Shown one piece after another: positions 51,724 through 60,262 of a stretch of DNA of 64,000 nucleotides (the first letter of the stretch is position 1; every line of letters starts with the position of its first letter). Position numbers and translations under genes: made by a program. The stretch spans positions 28,723 to 92,722 of the forward strand of contig DXYB01000003.1 in NCBI GenBank assembly GCA_019416065.1. Reading direction: 5' to 3'. The notes under the pieces are model-generated. The model saw only the letters and a program-made list of their open reading frames with translations, made no database searches and had not been told where the DNA came from. The DNA comes from Acidaminococcus sp. (GTDB taxonomy: Bacteria > Bacillota > Negativicutes > Acidaminococcales > Acidaminococcaceae).

Positions 51724-51856
51724 TCTCGATTGCCCTACGAGGTTAGCTGCCGGGTGCGGGTCGAGATGCCCTATTCCTAAGAAATTAACCCCAACGTTGG
51801 TTCCCCCGTTCACCGCTCCACGGTGATTCGGTTTTTATCCTAATGTTCCAGAATCC
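51724..51856 (-). ncRNA. Cyclic di-AMP riboswitch (ydaO/yuaA type)
   Basis: The minus-strand leader contains the family's conserved blocks: CGGGGGAACCAA, GGGGTTAATTT, AGGGCATC, GACCCGCACCCG and CAGCTAACCTCGTAGG, ending in GAGAGG just before the start codon. This riboswitch class turns genes off when c-di-AMP is high, and it commonly precedes wall hydrolases and potassium transporters. The boundaries are approximate. Confidence 0.93.
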
Positions 51857-51862
51857 TGTTTT

Positions 51863-51891
51863 ATTATAACAAATTTACGTTTTTCTGTCTA
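51863..51891 (-). promoter_or_regulatory. Promoter of the riboswitch/NlpC transcript
   Basis: TAGACA, 17-bp spacer, extended -10 TGTTATAAT on the minus strand. The -35 overlaps the stop codon of the upstream glycosyltransferase gene. Confidence 0.75.
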
Positions 51892-52830
51892 TTTATCCTC
51901 TATTGTTTTCACGATATGTTCACGAACAAGGTACAACGGACGGTGTTTTACTTCGTTAAATATTTGTCCTATATACTCGCCCAGGATCCCAATCCCGATG
52001 AGTTCCACTCCACCCAAAAAGAACTGGGCTGCTGCTAACGTAGTCCAGCCAGGCACCGCATCCTGGATGATAAATTTCACATAGGCTACATGAAACAGCA
52101 GCAAAATACTGCCCAACCCGCTCAGAATTCCTACATAGGTAGCAAGCCGCAGCGGAGCACTGGAAAATGCCATAATCCCATCCAAGGCAAAATGCAGCAT
52201 TTTCCGCAGACTAAACTTAGAATGACCAGCAAACCGAGGCGGTGCTATAAATTCCACCGTAGTGGTGCGAAACCCCAAGGTATTCACCATGCCCCGGATA
52301 AACCGTGCCCGCTCCCGATACCGACGCAAAGCGGCTACGGCCATTGCATCCATCAAGCGAAAATCGCTGCCCCCTGGCGTAATCCGCACTTCGCTAAGGG
52401 CATTAATCAGCTTGTAATACATTTTAGAAGTGAAATTTTTAAACCAGCCTGCATCCTGGGTAGCCAGGCGAACAGTTTGTACAATTTCATACCCTTCTTC
52501 CCATTTTTGCAGCAAAGTAGGAATAAGCTCCGGGGGATGCTGCAGATCGCCATCCATACTGATAACAGCTTCTCCGTCTGCCTGATCTAAGCCACAGGTT
52601 AGCGCTAGCTGATGTCCATAATTGCGGGCAAACACATACCCTTCCACGCGGGAATCTTTTGCTGCCAATTCCCGTATATACTCTTCCGTCCGATCAGTGG
52701 AACCATCATCAATAAAAAGCAGGTTGTACTCATACGACAAAGGCGCCATTACTTCCGTAAGGCGCCTGTAGAACTCATACATATTTTCCTGCTCATTGAA
52801 AACGGGCACTACAAAAGAAACTTTTTTCAT
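51889..52830 (-). CDS. Family 2 glycosyltransferase with C-terminal membrane segments (GtrB/DPM1-like)
   Basis: The 313-residue protein has the GT2 core: VVPVFNEQENM, IDDGSTD for the nucleotide sugar, and SMDGDLQHPPEL with the DxD-type metal site. QxxRW-type regions are replaced by the GtrB-like stretch FAGHSKFSLRKML. Two membrane helices near the C terminus (about 225-285) anchor it. Such enzymes load a sugar onto undecaprenyl phosphate for surface-glycan modification. It lies between rnpB and the c-di-AMP riboswitch; no flippase or acceptor transferase gene is adjacent. Confidence 0.9.
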   Translation of the reverse strand: MKKVSFVVPVFNEQENMYEFYRRLTEVMAPLSYEYNLLFIDDGSTDRTEEYIRELAAKDSRVEGYVFARNYGHQLALTCGLDQADGEAVISMDGDLQHPPELIPTLLQKWEEGYEIVQTVRLATQDAGWFKNFTSKMYYKLINALSEVRITPGGSDFRLMDAMAVAALRRYRERARFIRGMVNTLGFRTTTVEFIAPPRFAGHSKFSLRKMLHFALDGIMAFSSAPLRLATYVGILSGLGSILLLFHVAYVKFIIQDAVPGWTTLAAAQFFLGGVELIGIGILGEYIGQIFNEVKHRPLYLVREHIVKTIEDK

Positions 52831-52875
52831 GCTGCGCTCCTTTATTGCGAGTAAAATATGAATTCAAAGCAAAAG

Positions 52876-53215
52876 TATGAGTGCGCAGTAAGCCGAGTTC
52901 TGTCGAGAACCATCATTTATCTAGTCCTGGGATTGCTCCCAGGCTCTAGCGACACTACCCGGAAGGTTGGCGGGCCGCTTCATCCCTTCCCTATTTGGTC
53001 TTGCTCCGGATGGGGTTTGCCAAGCCGACCGGTCACCCGGCCGCTGGTGCGCTCTTACCGCACCGTTTCAGCCTTACCGCAAAAGCGGCGGTTTGTTTTC
53101 TGTGGTACTTTCCTTAAGGTCACCCTTACTGGACGTTATCCAGCATCCTGCCCTGTGGAGCTCGGACTTTCCTCATCAGCCGAAAGGCTGCCGCGATGGT
53201 TTTTCTGCACTCACG
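52876..53215 (-). ncRNA. rnpB: RNase P RNA (bacterial type A)
   Basis: The catalytic RNA that matures tRNA 5' ends, about 340 nt. TGAGTGC at the 5' end pairs with GCACTCA at the 3' end (P1). The conserved blocks GAGGAAAGTCCG near the 5' end and ACAGAACTCGGCTTAC near the 3' end are present, as are the GGTAAGGCTGAAA and GTAAGAGCGCACC regions. It has a promoter positioned to start transcription at about 53215. Confidence 0.96.
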
Positions 53216-53221
53216 TTTTTT

Positions 53222-53251
53222 ACCTTACCATATACCATGAGGTCTCGTCAA
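53222..53251 (-). promoter_or_regulatory. Promoter of rnpB
   Basis: TTGACG, 18-bp spacer, TAAGGT on the minus strand, 7 bases from the predicted 5' end of RNase P RNA. The -35 overlaps the stop codon of the yhaM-like gene. Confidence 0.8.
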
Positions 53252-54171
53252 GCATTGTACAAAAAGCGCTGTAACATTTTATCATATTCCCAGTGATTTT
53301 TGGTTTGTTTTTCCTGGAACTGATTCATAATGGAGTCCACTTCGTCCGCATAGTGCACAAGAAATGCTTCTTTTGTAGTACAGGATACCGGTGACCCTTT
53401 TTCATGCTCTCCATGATGGGACAGGAGAATATGGAGCAATTGCTGGCGTTTGGGAACAGATAGCTCTGGAATATGCCGGGCTGTACGATCTACCAGCATG
53501 GCACCAATGGCAATATGTCCTAAAAAGCGTCCTTCCGTAGTGTAGGGAAACCCTAACTCCCCGGAAATTTCCCAAAGCTTTCCGATATCGTGCAAGAGCG
53601 CTCCAGCAATGAGTAAATCTTGATCTACGCCGCCCACAGCGCTGCCCATAGCAACTGCCAATTTCGCCACGCTCACCGTATGGTGCAACATGCCGCCCAC
53701 ATACGCGTGGTGCAAACGCATTCCCGCCGGATTTCGCAAAAAAAGCTGATACGTCCGACCGGAGAAAACTGCCTGCAACAGCTTTCGCAATCCCTCGTCC
53801 TGAACACGCCCCACAAACGTATGGAACAATTCCTCACAGGCTCCCAAATCCACACTGCTACTGGGCAGCAGGATGGATAAATCATCTTCCGGGCCTACTC
53901 CCGTTACCTTTTGCACCACCACCTGGTAGGCCATGGTCGTGGAATATTTATTGAGTTCCACTTTGCCCCCAATGAGATAGGGTGCGGGTTGTTCCAGGTT
54001 CCGCAAGCGTCTGATGGGACCTTCCTCAAAACAGATAAAGGGAATGGAGCCACTGTTATCTTCCAAAAGGCCCTTGGCATACGGTTTGCCATTGGAAGAC
54101 GTCCCTACTTTTTGAAGCCGGACCAGGCAAGGTTGTTCTATGGAATTTCCTAGTTGCAGATCCTTGATCAT
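53248..54171 (-). CDS. YhaM-like 3'-5' exoribonuclease
   Basis: The 307-residue protein has an N-terminal OB-fold nucleic-acid-binding domain (about 10-85) and a C-terminal HD domain with LHHAYVGGMLHHTVS and the HD pair in GALLHDIGKLWEI, then LLSHHGEHEKGSP. This order is that of Bacillus YhaM, a metal-dependent exoribonuclease. It closes the ptsH-to-yhaM run; the rnpB promoter overlaps its end. Confidence 0.9.
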   Translation of the reverse strand: MIKDLQLGNSIEQPCLVRLQKVGTSSNGKPYAKGLLEDNSGSIPFICFEEGPIRRLRNLEQPAPYLIGGKVELNKYSTTMAYQVVVQKVTGVGPEDDLSILLPSSSVDLGACEELFHTFVGRVQDEGLRKLLQAVFSGRTYQLFLRNPAGMRLHHAYVGGMLHHTVSVAKLAVAMGSAVGGVDQDLLIAGALLHDIGKLWEISGELGFPYTTEGRFLGHIAIGAMLVDRTARHIPELSVPKRQQLLHILLSHHGEHEKGSPVSCTTKEAFLVHYADEVDSIMNQFQEKQTKNHWEYDKMLQRFLYNA

Positions 54172-54183
54172 ACTACTGCCCCT

Positions 54184-55035
54184 TTATACCGTTTGCAGAA
54201 CCCGTTCTTCTTCTGCCCGCACTACCGTAAAATGCCTGCCATCTTCTTTTGCCCACTGGTTCAGCACGGCTTCCAGATGCTCCACCACCGGAAGTTCTGT
54301 CAGTTGATGGGTACCATCCACTATATTTAAGCCCATATTTATAGCTTTTTGTGCCACATGGTATTTCACGTCCCCTGTGACAATGGTATCGGCTCCATTT
54401 GCCAAGGCATCTTCCATAAAATCTGCTCCGCTACCGCCAATAACGGCGACCCGATACACGGGATCCTCGCCGCCAGCATAGGTTAAATGCGTAGCGCCCA
54501 GTGCATCCCGGACTTTTTTGGCAAAAGGTTTCAGCTTCATTGGCGCATCCAGTACCCCAATCCGGGCAAGTCCTTGTTCCGGGCAGCTGGTACGAGGAAT
54601 GTCTTCCACGTCATGAAGCCCCAGTTTAGCGCACAATACGTCATTTACGCCCCCCTTAGCAGCATCCAGATTGGTATGGGCTGCATAAACCGCAATCCCA
54701 TGCTTTACCAGTTCATACAAAATATCCATTTTCGTATCCGTTACTGCCAAGGTTTTGGGTAAATGAAAATAAAAAGGATGATGGGTAACGATCAAATCAC
54801 ATCCTTCTGCGATGGCCTGTTCCGCTACTTCCGGCATCAAATCCAGTGCGACCATAATTTTATGCACATGCGCACTCAAATACCCTAGCAAAAGGCCGGG
54901 ATTATCCCATTCTTCCGCATAGCGCACTGGAGCTACCTTGTCCATGAAAATACATAGATCCTCAATAGTAGTTTCTTTTCCCTCATGGGTTTCCACCGCT
55001 ACTTCCTCTTTTTTAGCATGTTTCTTTTCCGCCAT
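54184..55035 (-). CDS. Nif3-like dinuclear metal-centre protein
   Basis: The 283-residue NIF3/YqfO/YbgI-family protein has DLIVTHHPFYFH and YAAHTNLDAAKGGVNDVL with the metal-binding His residues, and GDVKYHVAQKA plus DGTHQLTELPVVE near the C terminus. It is of the short type without the CutA-like insertion. The first 20 residues are an unusual Lys/Glu/His-rich extension (KKHAKKEEVAVETHEGKE). The molecular activity of the family is uncertain despite the name GTP cyclohydrolase I type 2. The start overlaps trmK by 23 bases. Confidence 0.92.
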   Translation of the reverse strand: MAEKKHAKKEEVAVETHEGKETTIEDLCIFMDKVAPVRYAEEWDNPGLLLGYLSAHVHKIMVALDLMPEVAEQAIAEGCDLIVTHHPFYFHLPKTLAVTDTKMDILYELVKHGIAVYAAHTNLDAAKGGVNDVLCAKLGLHDVEDIPRTSCPEQGLARIGVLDAPMKLKPFAKKVRDALGATHLTYAGGEDPVYRVAVIGGSGADFMEDALANGADTIVTGDVKYHVAQKAINMGLNIVDGTHQLTELPVVEHLEAVLNQWAKEDGRHFTVVRAEEERVLQTV

Positions 55036-55720
55036 CCTGTAAAGCCTCCCATTGTTTTAATTGCATACATGCTTTTTCATAAGAAAAGGATTGCCGGGCA
55101 TGTTCACTTTTTTCCATGCCCTGCAGTTGCCTTTTTATCTTTTTGATATGTTCTTGTAACAATCGCCCCAAAAGCGGGTGTTGTCGCTCTACTAGATTTG
55201 CTCCTACCGTATAGCAAGAAGACGGATACTTCCATCCTGGATGTGGGCACAAGTGCAAGACTTCATACAAGCGGTCAGCTTCTTCTACCAATTCTTCCCG
55301 GCAGATCTCCCAGCCATTATCTTCTGCCCAATGCCGCAATTTCTCACTTTCGTTCTGTGGCTGCAAAATCAAATGCTGGCAAGAGGGCTCCTGCCAAATC
55401 TCCGGAGACGCGGCAAGGATATCCCGCATCGTCCCAGCCCCCATTCCGGCCATGACAATCGTTTCCGCTTCGCCAGGAGATAAAATTGTAAGCCCACTGC
55501 CTTGTCGCACGTTGATTTGTTGTTCCAAATGGTAGGTTCTTACTGTTCTTTGTGCCGCTTCACAAGGTCCTGGCACAATATCTCCTGCAATGGCTTTTTT
55601 TATTTTACCCTCTAACACAAGAAACACCGGAAGATAGGCATGATCCGTCCCGATATCTGCCAGCGTAGTAGAGGCGGGGCATAGCGCCGCCACCATCTTT
55701 AGCCGAGAACCGATATGCAT
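55013..55720 (-). CDS. trmK: tRNA (adenine-22-N1)-methyltransferase TrmK
   Basis: SAM-dependent methyltransferase of the TrmK/YqfN family. The 235 residues from ATG 55720 begin MHIGSRLKMVAAL and contain LADIGTDHAYLPVFLV (SAM motif) and ETIVMAGMGAGTM (catalytic NPPY-like region replaced by the family's MAGMG). The ATG overlaps the upstream stop as TAATG. It overlaps the Nif3-like gene, the usual trmK-yqfO pairing of Firmicutes. Confidence 0.92.
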   Translation of the reverse strand: MHIGSRLKMVAALCPASTTLADIGTDHAYLPVFLVLEGKIKKAIAGDIVPGPCEAAQRTVRTYHLEQQINVRQGSGLTILSPGEAETIVMAGMGAGTMRDILAASPEIWQEPSCQHLILQPQNESEKLRHWAEDNGWEICREELVEEADRLYEVLHLCPHPGWKYPSSCYTVGANLVERQHPLLGRLLQEHIKKIKRQLQGMEKSEHARQSFSYEKACMQLKQWEALQDGGKETC

Positions 55721-56451
55721 TACGCATCCTCCCGGAGTGATAGGATATACTGTCGGGTATCGTCCAGACTGTCCACATCTTTCCAGTGAAACACGCGCAA
55801 TTTGGCACACAGAGCAAAGGCAGTGGCATATTGCTGTATTAGCTGCCTAGCCTGGCGAAAAATCTCCCGTCCAGCGTCGTACTCCCTATACCTTTGTACA
55901 GCCAGGTCAAGCAGCCGTGAATTCTTCCACTCTTCCCGGAAACAGCTGTGAATAAATAAAATCAAATCCAGCACCCTTGGATCGGCCTTAATAAACCGTT
56001 TTTCATTTTCCCAGTCCAAAAACGTAATCTTGTCTACCGCTTTGTCGTAGGCAATATCCCGCAGTGCCGGACGCCCATGGTGCAGTCCATAGGTATGAAG
56101 CTGTGCCAAAGCCATGCCGGCTTTGGCAAACGCTTTTTCACGACAGTCCGCCCAAGGCGCTTCCTTGGCAACGCCCTGCAAGGTCTTTCCCACCGCTTTC
56201 ATAACAAAATAGTCGTCTGCTAAGAGTACAATCTCCGGTGCCAGTGGAAAGTATTGATTCACCGTGGAAATTTTCACAATTTCACACCAAAAAGCGGCGT
56301 CCACACTGCTTTTTGCAAAGGCATTTCGGTGGTTCCCCCTACGTCTTTTGATAAAATACGTCTGTTGCTGATAGAACAAAGACAATACGCGTTGATCAGG
56401 CTTTTCAGCGATTGCTGCATCCACAGCTTTTTTTAATTCTGTATTCATCAT
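55720..56451 (-). CDS. Lipopolysaccharide kinase-like protein (Kdo/WaaP kinase fold)
   Basis: The 243-residue protein has a compact protein-kinase-like fold: a Lys-rich N-terminal lobe (FIKRRRGN), then LAQLHTYGLHHGRPALRDI, matching the HG-x4-RD catalytic loop of LPS kinases, and FLDWEN with the metal-binding Asp. Kinases of this group phosphorylate Kdo or heptose in the LPS core, which suits a diderm Firmicute. Small-molecule or protein substrates cannot be excluded. It lies between ptsI and trmK in one operon, an odd neighbourhood for LPS synthesis. Confidence 0.75.
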   Translation of the reverse strand: MMNTELKKAVDAAIAEKPDQRVLSLFYQQQTYFIKRRRGNHRNAFAKSSVDAAFWCEIVKISTVNQYFPLAPEIVLLADDYFVMKAVGKTLQGVAKEAPWADCREKAFAKAGMALAQLHTYGLHHGRPALRDIAYDKAVDKITFLDWENEKRFIKADPRVLDLILFIHSCFREEWKNSRLLDLAVQRYREYDAGREIFRQARQLIQQYATAFALCAKLRVFHWKDVDSLDDTRQYILSLREDA

Positions 56452-56460
56452 TGGCTCTTC

Positions 56461-58092
56461 TCACCCAGACAATGTGCTTATCAATTTCCGGCTGGGCAGG
56501 ATCTTTCCTGGAGACATGCTCAGCTCATCCACACCCATGGATAAAAAATAAGGAATGAGTTCGGGATTCGCTGCGGATTCCCCGCAAATACCTACCCAGC
56601 AGCCGTATTTATGACCATTTTGGATCGTTAACTGAATGAGCCGCAATATGGCCTTATGCCCTGGATTGGCGATTTCTTCCAGTGAGGCATTTTGCCGGTC
56701 CACTGCCAAGGTATATTGCAATAAATCGTTGGTCCCAATACTAAAGAAATCCACTTCCTGTGCCAGCTCATCAGAAATAAGCGCTGCAGCTGGGGTTTCC
56801 ACCATAATCCCCACTTCCATCTCCGGATTATAAGGGATTCCTTCCGCCTGCAATTTAATTCGGGTGGCTTCCAAAAGTTCTTTAGCGGCCCGGACTTCTT
56901 CTACGGACGTAATCATGGGGAACATAACTCCCATATTGCCAAAAGCGCTGGCTCGCAAAATCGCCCGCAGCTGTGTATAAAAAATTTCTGGCCGTTTCAG
57001 ACAGATGCGAATGGCCCGAAAACCCAGTGCTGGATTTTCTTCTTCTGGCAAATGAAAATAACCAACTTTTTTATCGGCTCCAATATCCAGCGTACGGATA
57101 ATCAGCTTTCTCCCCTTAAGTGCTCTGGCTGCTGCAGCATACGCCTGAAATAGCTCCTCTTCCGTAGGATAGTCTTCCCGTCCCAGATACAGAAACTCGC
57201 TGCGGAAAAGACCCACGCCCTCCCCATCATTGTCTAGCACAGCAGCAATATCTTCCGGCTGCCCGATATTCCCATAGAGTGCAATCTGCCGTCCCTGGGC
57301 AGTTACCGTTGGCCGCCCCCGATAGACTTCCAGTGCATCTTGCTGAGCACGGAGACGAGTCTCTTTTTCTTTTAACTGCAATACTATATCCTGGTCCGGA
57401 TCTAAATAAAAACTTCCGGTTTCGCCATCCAATGCGCCCAATTTCCCATTCCACACAGCAGAAATAGGCAATTCTGTATTGACGATAGCCGGGATCTTCA
57501 TTGTCCGGGCTAAAATCGCCGTATGCGAATTGCCACTGCCGCCGCTGGTTACAAATCCCAGGACGTTTTCTTTATTGAGTTGCAACGTTTCACTAGGGGT
57601 AAGATCTTCTGCACAAATAATGGAAGGACAAGTGAGCTGATCCCACCAGTTGCCTTGATGCTGTTGCAGTGCTTGCTCCAATTGTTCACAGATATCCCGT
57701 ACATCCGTACCACGAGCCTGCATATAGGCATCATCCATACTCTCCAACATAGCAGCAAAGCCTTCGCCCGCCTGTTGTACGGCATCTTCCGCTGGCAGAG
57801 GAGTTTCCCCTGTAATAAGGCTGGAAATTTGTTCTGTCAGATCGGGATCCTGCACCATTAGTTGGTGCACATCAAAAATCGCCGCAGCCTCTTCTCCAGC
57901 TTCCGCCTGGGCTTTTTCCTTCAGTGTTTCTAGTAGTACCACCACATCCTGCTGTGCTTTATAAAACCGTTCCAATTCTTGTTGGGGTGAAAGTGTGGTC
58001 CTTTTTTCGGCTGTTTTCTGCTCTGCTGGCTTAACCAGGATCGGGCCCACTGCAATGCCGGCAGAAACCCCTTTACCCTTTACCAGATCCAT
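56461..58092 (-). CDS. ptsI: Phosphoenolpyruvate-protein phosphotransferase (PTS enzyme I)
   Basis: Takes phosphate from PEP and passes it to HPr. The 543 residues contain the active-site His190 in GGSGNSHTAILAR, one residue longer in the glycine turn than the usual GGRTSHTAI, and the PEP-binding C-terminal barrel with GVGLFRSEFLYL, GFRAIRICL, and CGESAANPELIP. It follows ptsH by 9 bases. No sugar-specific enzyme II gene is in the window. Confidence 0.95.
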   Translation of the reverse strand: MDLVKGKGVSAGIAVGPILVKPAEQKTAEKRTTLSPQQELERFYKAQQDVVVLLETLKEKAQAEAGEEAAAIFDVHQLMVQDPDLTEQISSLITGETPLPAEDAVQQAGEGFAAMLESMDDAYMQARGTDVRDICEQLEQALQQHQGNWWDQLTCPSIICAEDLTPSETLQLNKENVLGFVTSGGSGNSHTAILARTMKIPAIVNTELPISAVWNGKLGALDGETGSFYLDPDQDIVLQLKEKETRLRAQQDALEVYRGRPTVTAQGRQIALYGNIGQPEDIAAVLDNDGEGVGLFRSEFLYLGREDYPTEEELFQAYAAAARALKGRKLIIRTLDIGADKKVGYFHLPEEENPALGFRAIRICLKRPEIFYTQLRAILRASAFGNMGVMFPMITSVEEVRAAKELLEATRIKLQAEGIPYNPEMEVGIMVETPAAALISDELAQEVDFFSIGTNDLLQYTLAVDRQNASLEEIANPGHKAILRLIQLTIQNGHKYGCWVGICGESAANPELIPYFLSMGVDELSMSPGKILPSRKLISTLSG

Positions 58093-58101
58093 GGCGCCCC
58101 C

Positions 58102-58359
58102 TTACAGATTGTCTTTCAAAAATGTTTCTACAGCAGCCGCCGCTTCTTTTTCATCCGGACCGTCTACCGTCACGGTAATCTCCATACCACATTTAATCCC
58201 CATGGCCATTACGGTGAAAATCCGCTTTAAATCTCCAGTTTTTCCATTGCCTTCCACCTTGCAGGTGGATTTAAATTGGGCTGCTGTTTTCACTAAAGCG
58301 CCTGCTGGCCGGGCATGGATACCCTGTGGATCTTGAATGGTATATGACAAGCAAATCAT
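58102..58359 (-). CDS. ptsH: HPr-like phosphocarrier protein lacking the Ser46 site
   Basis: The 85-residue protein has the active-site His15 in GIHARPAG, so it can accept phosphate from enzyme I. The regulatory region that normally reads KSIM (Ser46, target of HPr kinase in Firmicutes) reads KRIF: position 46 is Arg. It therefore cannot be phosphorylated there and should not act as the CcpA corepressor. It leads the ptsHI-kinase-trmK-nif3-yhaM operon. Confidence 0.92.
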   Translation of the reverse strand: MICLSYTIQDPQGIHARPAGALVKTAAQFKSTCKVEGNGKTGDLKRIFTVMAMGIKCGMEITVTVDGPDEKEAAAAVETFLKDNL

Positions 58360-58418
58360 GTCTCATAGCCTCCTTTATACAACGCGCACTCGCACATAGC
58401 AATGATTCTGCTTGTTTT

Positions 58419-58427
58419 ATTATACCA
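58419..58427 (-). promoter_or_regulatory. Extended -10 promoter of the ptsHI operon
   Basis: TGGTATAAT on the minus strand just after the hgdC stop codon; no clear -35 hexamer. Confidence 0.6.
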
Positions 58428-58441
58428 TAGAACCTGGTGCT

Positions 58442-59233
58442 TTATTTTTTCTTTTTCAGTGCTTGCCGATAGGCATAGAGTGCCGCCCCTAACGCCCCAT
58501 TATATTGTGCCAAAGGCGAAGTGAGGATTTTCACTCCCAGTCCTTCTTCCAAAGCTTCCCGCACTCCATAGTTTTGGGCTACACCGCCTGTCATGACTAC
58601 ATCAGGTACCACACCGACGCGGTGAGCTAAGCCAATGACACGGCTAGCAACGGAACGATGTACACCGGCAATAATATCTTCTTTACTGACGCCCTGGGAT
58701 AGCTGGCTGATCACTTCGCTTTCTGCAAAAACAGTACACGTGGAACTAATAGAAATCCGTTTTTGAGACTCTCCCCCCAAACGTGCCAGGTCTTGTACCT
58801 TGACTTCCAAAATGCTCGCCATCACATCCAGGAAGCGTCCGGTCCCAGCTGCGCATTTATCATTCATCTGGAAATTGGTCATCGTCCCATTTTCCACATG
58901 AATCACCTTTACATCCTGACCGCCAATATCAATGACTGTATGCACCTTGGGCCAGATAAAGCTGGCACCCATAGCATGGCAGGATAGTTCGCTCATCTGC
59001 TTTTCCGCGATGCCTTCTAGGGAATTTCGCCCGTACCCGGTTGCTAACGTAAAATCCATATCTTCCCGGTTCATCTGTGCATTTTGCAGCACTTCTTCAA
59101 TAGAGCGGGCCGGACCGCTGGTCCCTGTACCTACATCCACCAGGGATTTGGCAATAATTTCCTTTCCATCCTTCAAAATGACGCATTTAGAAGCCGTTGA
59201 TCCTACATCAATACCCAATGTATATATGCTCAT
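58442..59233 (-). CDS. hgdC: (R)-2-hydroxyglutaryl-CoA dehydratase activator HgdC (component A)
   Basis: ATP-driven archerase that injects one high-energy electron into the dehydratase, allowing removal of water from 2-hydroxyglutaryl-CoA. The 263 residues show the ASKHA nucleotide fold (GIDVGSTASKCVIL, DIGGQDVKVI) and the two cysteines, Cys127 (NDKCAAGTG) and Cys166 (SSTCTVFAESE), that bridge the [4Fe-4S] cluster across the homodimer, at the same positions as remembered for A. fermentans HgdC. The gene is alone: the dehydratase subunits hgdA/hgdB, adjacent in A. fermentans, are not here. A paralogue serving another 2-hydroxyacyl-CoA dehydratase remains possible. Confidence 0.9.
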   Translation of the reverse strand: MSIYTLGIDVGSTASKCVILKDGKEIIAKSLVDVGTGTSGPARSIEEVLQNAQMNREDMDFTLATGYGRNSLEGIAEKQMSELSCHAMGASFIWPKVHTVIDIGGQDVKVIHVENGTMTNFQMNDKCAAGTGRFLDVMASILEVKVQDLARLGGESQKRISISSTCTVFAESEVISQLSQGVSKEDIIAGVHRSVASRVIGLAHRVGVVPDVVMTGGVAQNYGVREALEEGLGVKILTSPLAQYNGALGAALYAYRQALKKKK

Positions 59234-59334
59234 GATTTTTCTCCTCGTTCTCCCTAAAAATAGTTCGTTTTTTGCCCTTACTATAGCATAGGCAGACTTT
59301 TTTAGTACGTTGTTATTACAACAAATAAGGAAAG

Positions 59335-59371
59335 AAAAAATCCCCCACCATCATACGTATGATAGAGAGGG
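59335..59371 (-). terminator. Terminator downstream of the gntR-type gene
   Basis: The perfect palindrome ATCATACGTATGAT is extended by CCC/GGG and followed by ATTTTTTC on the minus strand. Confidence 0.75.
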
Positions 59372-59394
59372 CCTATCCAATAGTACCATTTAAT

Positions 59395-60051
59395 TTAATT
59401 AGAGAGAATACTGACAGCCTTAGAAATAGAAACGTGCTGTCGTGCTTTATTGGCAGCTTCCGTAATGTGTTTGGATAATAAGGCATTCAAGATCGCCAGA
59501 TGTTCAGCACGAATGGTTTCTAAACTGTTGTTAAATAATGCCATATACCAGAAGCGTTGGGATTTATAGATGAGTTCAGAACAAAAACGAATCAAGTGGG
59601 GATTTTGGGACAAATGCACCAACTGGATATGAAATTCCGTATCCTGTTTCAAAAAGCCCATATACGCATTCTTGCTATCCGTAGCGGTCGGAATATTTTC
59701 CCATTGTTGTTTTAAGGCTTCCAATTCCTGGCGATGCGCATCAATATCCTCTGGAGTAAGATTAGATAAGATGGCTATTTCGTTCAAGCTGCGTGCTTCA
59801 TAGATATATTCCAAGTCTTTAAGAGAAATTGGCGACACAACGGTTTTTTTACGTGGCACAATGGTCACGTAATTTTCATATTGCAATTCCAGTAGTGCTT
59901 CCCGCACGGGAGTTTTGCTAATTTTTAAATGGGCTGCAATTTCATCGGCCTGAATAGTAGCCCCAGGGGGGATGGCACAAGTAATGATTTGCTCTTTAAT
60001 ATAATTGAGGGCTAAAATTTTATTGTCTTTATTATTCCTATTGCCTGGCAA
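59395..60051 (-). CDS. GntR-family regulator, FCD (FadR-type) subfamily
   Basis: The 218-residue protein has an N-terminal winged helix (ADEIAAHLKISKTPVREALLELQ) and the helical FCD ligand domain. D-x3-H (QDTEFHIQL) plus later His residues (AEHLAIL, RQHVSIS) form the metal site used by many FCD regulators for carboxylate ligands. The start is TTG, six bases after GGAGGG. It is divergent from the four-gene sugar-type operon and is its probable repressor, by position. Confidence 0.92.
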   Translation of the reverse strand: MPGNRNNKDNKILALNYIKEQIITCAIPPGATIQADEIAAHLKISKTPVREALLELQYENYVTIVPRKKTVVSPISLKDLEYIYEARSLNEIAILSNLTPEDIDAHRQELEALKQQWENIPTATDSKNAYMGFLKQDTEFHIQLVHLSQNPHLIRFCSELIYKSQRFWYMALFNNSLETIRAEHLAILNALLSKHITEAANKARQHVSISKAVSILSN

Positions 60052-60199
60052 CGTAATCCCTCCTTATCGTCTTTTTATTTTAGTAATATTATACTTATCA
60101 GATTTAATAAAGTCAAATACTGTGCACAAAGTTTTATTAGCATTATAATATATCACTAATTTAATAAATTATTTTATCTCACCGCAAAATTTATATATT

Positions 60200-60217
60200 T
60201 TGTATTATATATTACAA
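60200..60217. promoter_or_regulatory. Near-palindrome TTGTA-N8-TACAA, candidate GntR operator
   Basis: An 18-bp inverted repeat in the AT-rich divergent region (60052-60329). A second TGT-N8-ACA arrangement (60271-60284) lies within the spacer of the operon promoter. Both are candidates only. Confidence 0.4.
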
Positions 60218-60262
60218 TTATAGTATTTTTCGTTTTATTTTCAGAATATATAAAATTTGTTA

